The position numbers and the translations under genes were made by a program. A stretch of DNA of 23,972 nt from Spirochaetales bacterium (GTDB taxonomy: Bacteria; Spirochaetota; Spirochaetia; DSM-27196; SLST01), in NCBI GenBank assembly GCA_007130265.1, contig SLST01000149.1:1-23972 (forward strand), read 5' to 3'. The notes under the pieces are model-generated. The model was not told the origin of the DNA, made no database searches, and saw only the letters and a program-made list of their open reading frames with translations. Below, in pieces: positions 22,840 through 23,972 of this stretch (position 1 is the first letter of the stretch; every line of letters starts with the position of its first letter).

Positions 22840-23972
22840 ATGCATTCCCGGCGCGGATCACACGCCAGTCGCACCCTTGCCCTCCTGTTGCTCGCCCTCC
22901 TCCCGGCGCTTCCAGGTACCCCGCAGACGGCGAACAGCGGGACAACGGACGCGCCGCTGGTGTCGCGAATGAGGCTCTCCGTGCGTGACCCGCAGATACG
23001 AGTATCGTGGGAAGAACCGAAAATGCCCGTAGCGGAGTACCTCGTGTACCGGGCCGAGCGGCCGATCACGGACGAGACCGTTGGCGAGGCTCTCCACGTG
23101 GGAACCGTGGATGCGGGCGAGCGCGCGTACATAGATACCCCTGCGGAACCCGGAGATTACTTCTACGCGGTCTTCGCGGTCGACCCGGACGGCGCGGTGC
23201 ATCGGGTAATCGTCCCGGACCGCAATGCGAGCTACCGGCCGGTGTCCATCGAGTCCGTTGCCACACCGGCAGAACGCGCGGCACGCGTCGTCCGCCTCGA
23301 GTGGACGCTCGTCGCGAGCAACGGGCAGACCGCCATCGAGCTCAGCATTGTTGCCGACCGCGAGGGGCGCACTGTCGCGGTCTACCGGTCGACGAGTCGG
23401 CTTTCGGACATAGAGGATCTGGAACGGGCTACGCTCGTCGGCGAGGTGGATTCGGGCACGGTGCAGCTGATCGACCTGCCGGTCCCCGGGGTGACGTACT
23501 ACTACGCCGCGGTCGACACGGAGCTCCTGCTGGCCGGCGGAGGCACGGTTCACCCGGGCGAGAACGCCACGCTCGAGCCCGCAGAGATACCCCTCGAGCA
23601 CGCCGATGAGCTTCACGAGCCCGAGCGGATCGCAGAAGCAACACTCCAGGGAATCCGGGGAGTCCGTCGAATGCCGCTGCCGCTCCTGGACCTGCAGTCC
23701 CGGCTCGCTACCGGACGGCGTCTGCACGATCCGCGCATCCTGATCCCGCGGCTCACCGCGATTGCTCCGCAGACCGAGCAGCGAGTCACCGAGCTGATGG
23801 AACGAACCGGAGACCGGCGGAGCATGGAACCCGCGCCGACGGTGCTCGCTGAGGACCTGCTGCCCGACCCACGGGGCGCCGAGTACACGCTTCGCACCAT
23901 CATTGAGGGACCGTTCGAGCGGCGGGCATGGGAAGAGGCAATCGTCCAGCTCGAGAACTACTTCACCCTTCC
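22840..23972 (+). CDS. Exported protein with FN3-like repeats (partial, C-terminus beyond window)
   Basis: The frame is open from ATG 22840 to the window edge (377 residues seen, no stop). A signal peptide covers about residues 1-30: basic start, then TLALLLLALLPALPG, with a cleavage site near 26-32. Two similar beta-rich units follow, about 45-120 and 145-227. Each contains a VYR motif (VYRAERPITD, VYRSTSRLSD) and ends in a YYA-type strand (DYFYAVFAVD, TYYYAAVD), which resembles fibronectin type III folds. The remainder (about 250-377) is charged and helical and may lead into a repeat or TPR-like region outside the window. Probably periplasmic or surface-located. The gene is divergent from prfB and has no recognisable Shine-Dalgarno. 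Function unknown. Confidence 0.75.
   Translation, partial: MHSRRGSHASRTLALLLLALLPALPGTPQTANSGTTDAPLVSRMRLSVRDPQIRVSWEEPKMPVAEYLVYRAERPITDETVGEALHVGTVDAGERAYIDTPAEPGDYFYAVFAVDPDGAVHRVIVPDRNASYRPVSIESVATPAERAARVVRLEWTLVASNGQTAIELSIVADREGRTVAVYRSTSRLSDIEDLERATLVGEVDSGTVQLIDLPVPGVTYYYAAVDTELLLAGGGTVHPGENATLEPAEIPLEHADELHEPERIAEATLQGIRGVRRMPLPLLDLQSRLATGRRLHDPRILIPRLTAIAPQTEQRVTELMERTGDRRSMEPAPTVLAEDLLPDPRGAEYTLRTIIEGPFERRAWEEAIVQLENYFTL

Noticed and set aside
22731..22945. N-terminal extension of the prfB reading frame
   Set aside because: The extension arises from reading the +1 frame backwards past the frameshift site and crosses the divergent promoter region. The true start is in frame 0 at 22730.
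22858..23727. Minus-strand open frame of 289 codons opposite the FN3-like gene
   Set aside because: The plus strand has a signal peptide and repeated FN3-like units, which is stronger evidence. The minus frame shows Arg/Asp-rich shadow composition.

Overview
The window looks like a chromosomal segment of a GC-rich member of the Spirochaetota (Spirochaetales-like). This assignment is inference. It rests on the protein character (spirochaete-style lipobox, PEGA and YD-repeat envelope proteins, a ParE/ParC-type topoisomerase pair, a LolCDE exporter) combined with an mcsA-mcsB-clpC cluster. I see no rRNA, tRNA, CRISPR array, insertion sequence or phage gene. No gene-free stretch exceeds about 110 bases, so the window is almost wholly coding.

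Layout. (1) 1-3567, minus: type IIA topoisomerase, B subunit then A subunit; the A subunit runs off the left edge. (2) 3669-5562, plus: a coiled-coil lipoprotein followed 4 nt later by an exported M23 (LytM) peptidase with a second, degenerate LytM copy. (3) 5594-6157, plus: an AhpD-like peroxidase-related protein. (4) 8886-6216, minus: three overlapping genes, an O-acyltransferase, an OlsB/GlsB-like N-acyltransferase and a DMT-type membrane protein, which together look like an aminoacyl-lipid cassette. (5) 13122-8981, minus: mcsA, mcsB, clpC. (6) 22730-13224, minus: prfB (with a programmed +1 frameshift), a CheY-like receiver, a PEGA membrane protein, ftsY, a YD-repeat exported protein, lolC, lolD, lolE and serS. 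(7) From 22840, plus: an exported FN3-like protein, cut by the right edge.

How they fit together. Block 6 is very tightly packed: ftsY, the YD-repeat gene, lolC, lolD and lolE overlap by 1-4 nt at every junction, and prfB/receiver and receiver/PEGA also overlap. It combines translation termination, SRP targeting, outer-membrane lipoprotein sorting and seryl-tRNA charging. Block 5 is a protein quality-control module in which McsB would normally mark proteins with phosphoarginine for ClpC.

The strongest observation is that this McsB has lost the residues that catalyse arginine phosphorylation (NEED motif to GAVD, CPTN cysteine to Glu, both active-site glutamates gone). ClpC nevertheless keeps the two N-domain glutamates that dock phosphoarginine. 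This suggests a pseudokinase adaptor rather than a kinase. The second most interesting item is the candidate glycine/ornithine-lipid cassette.
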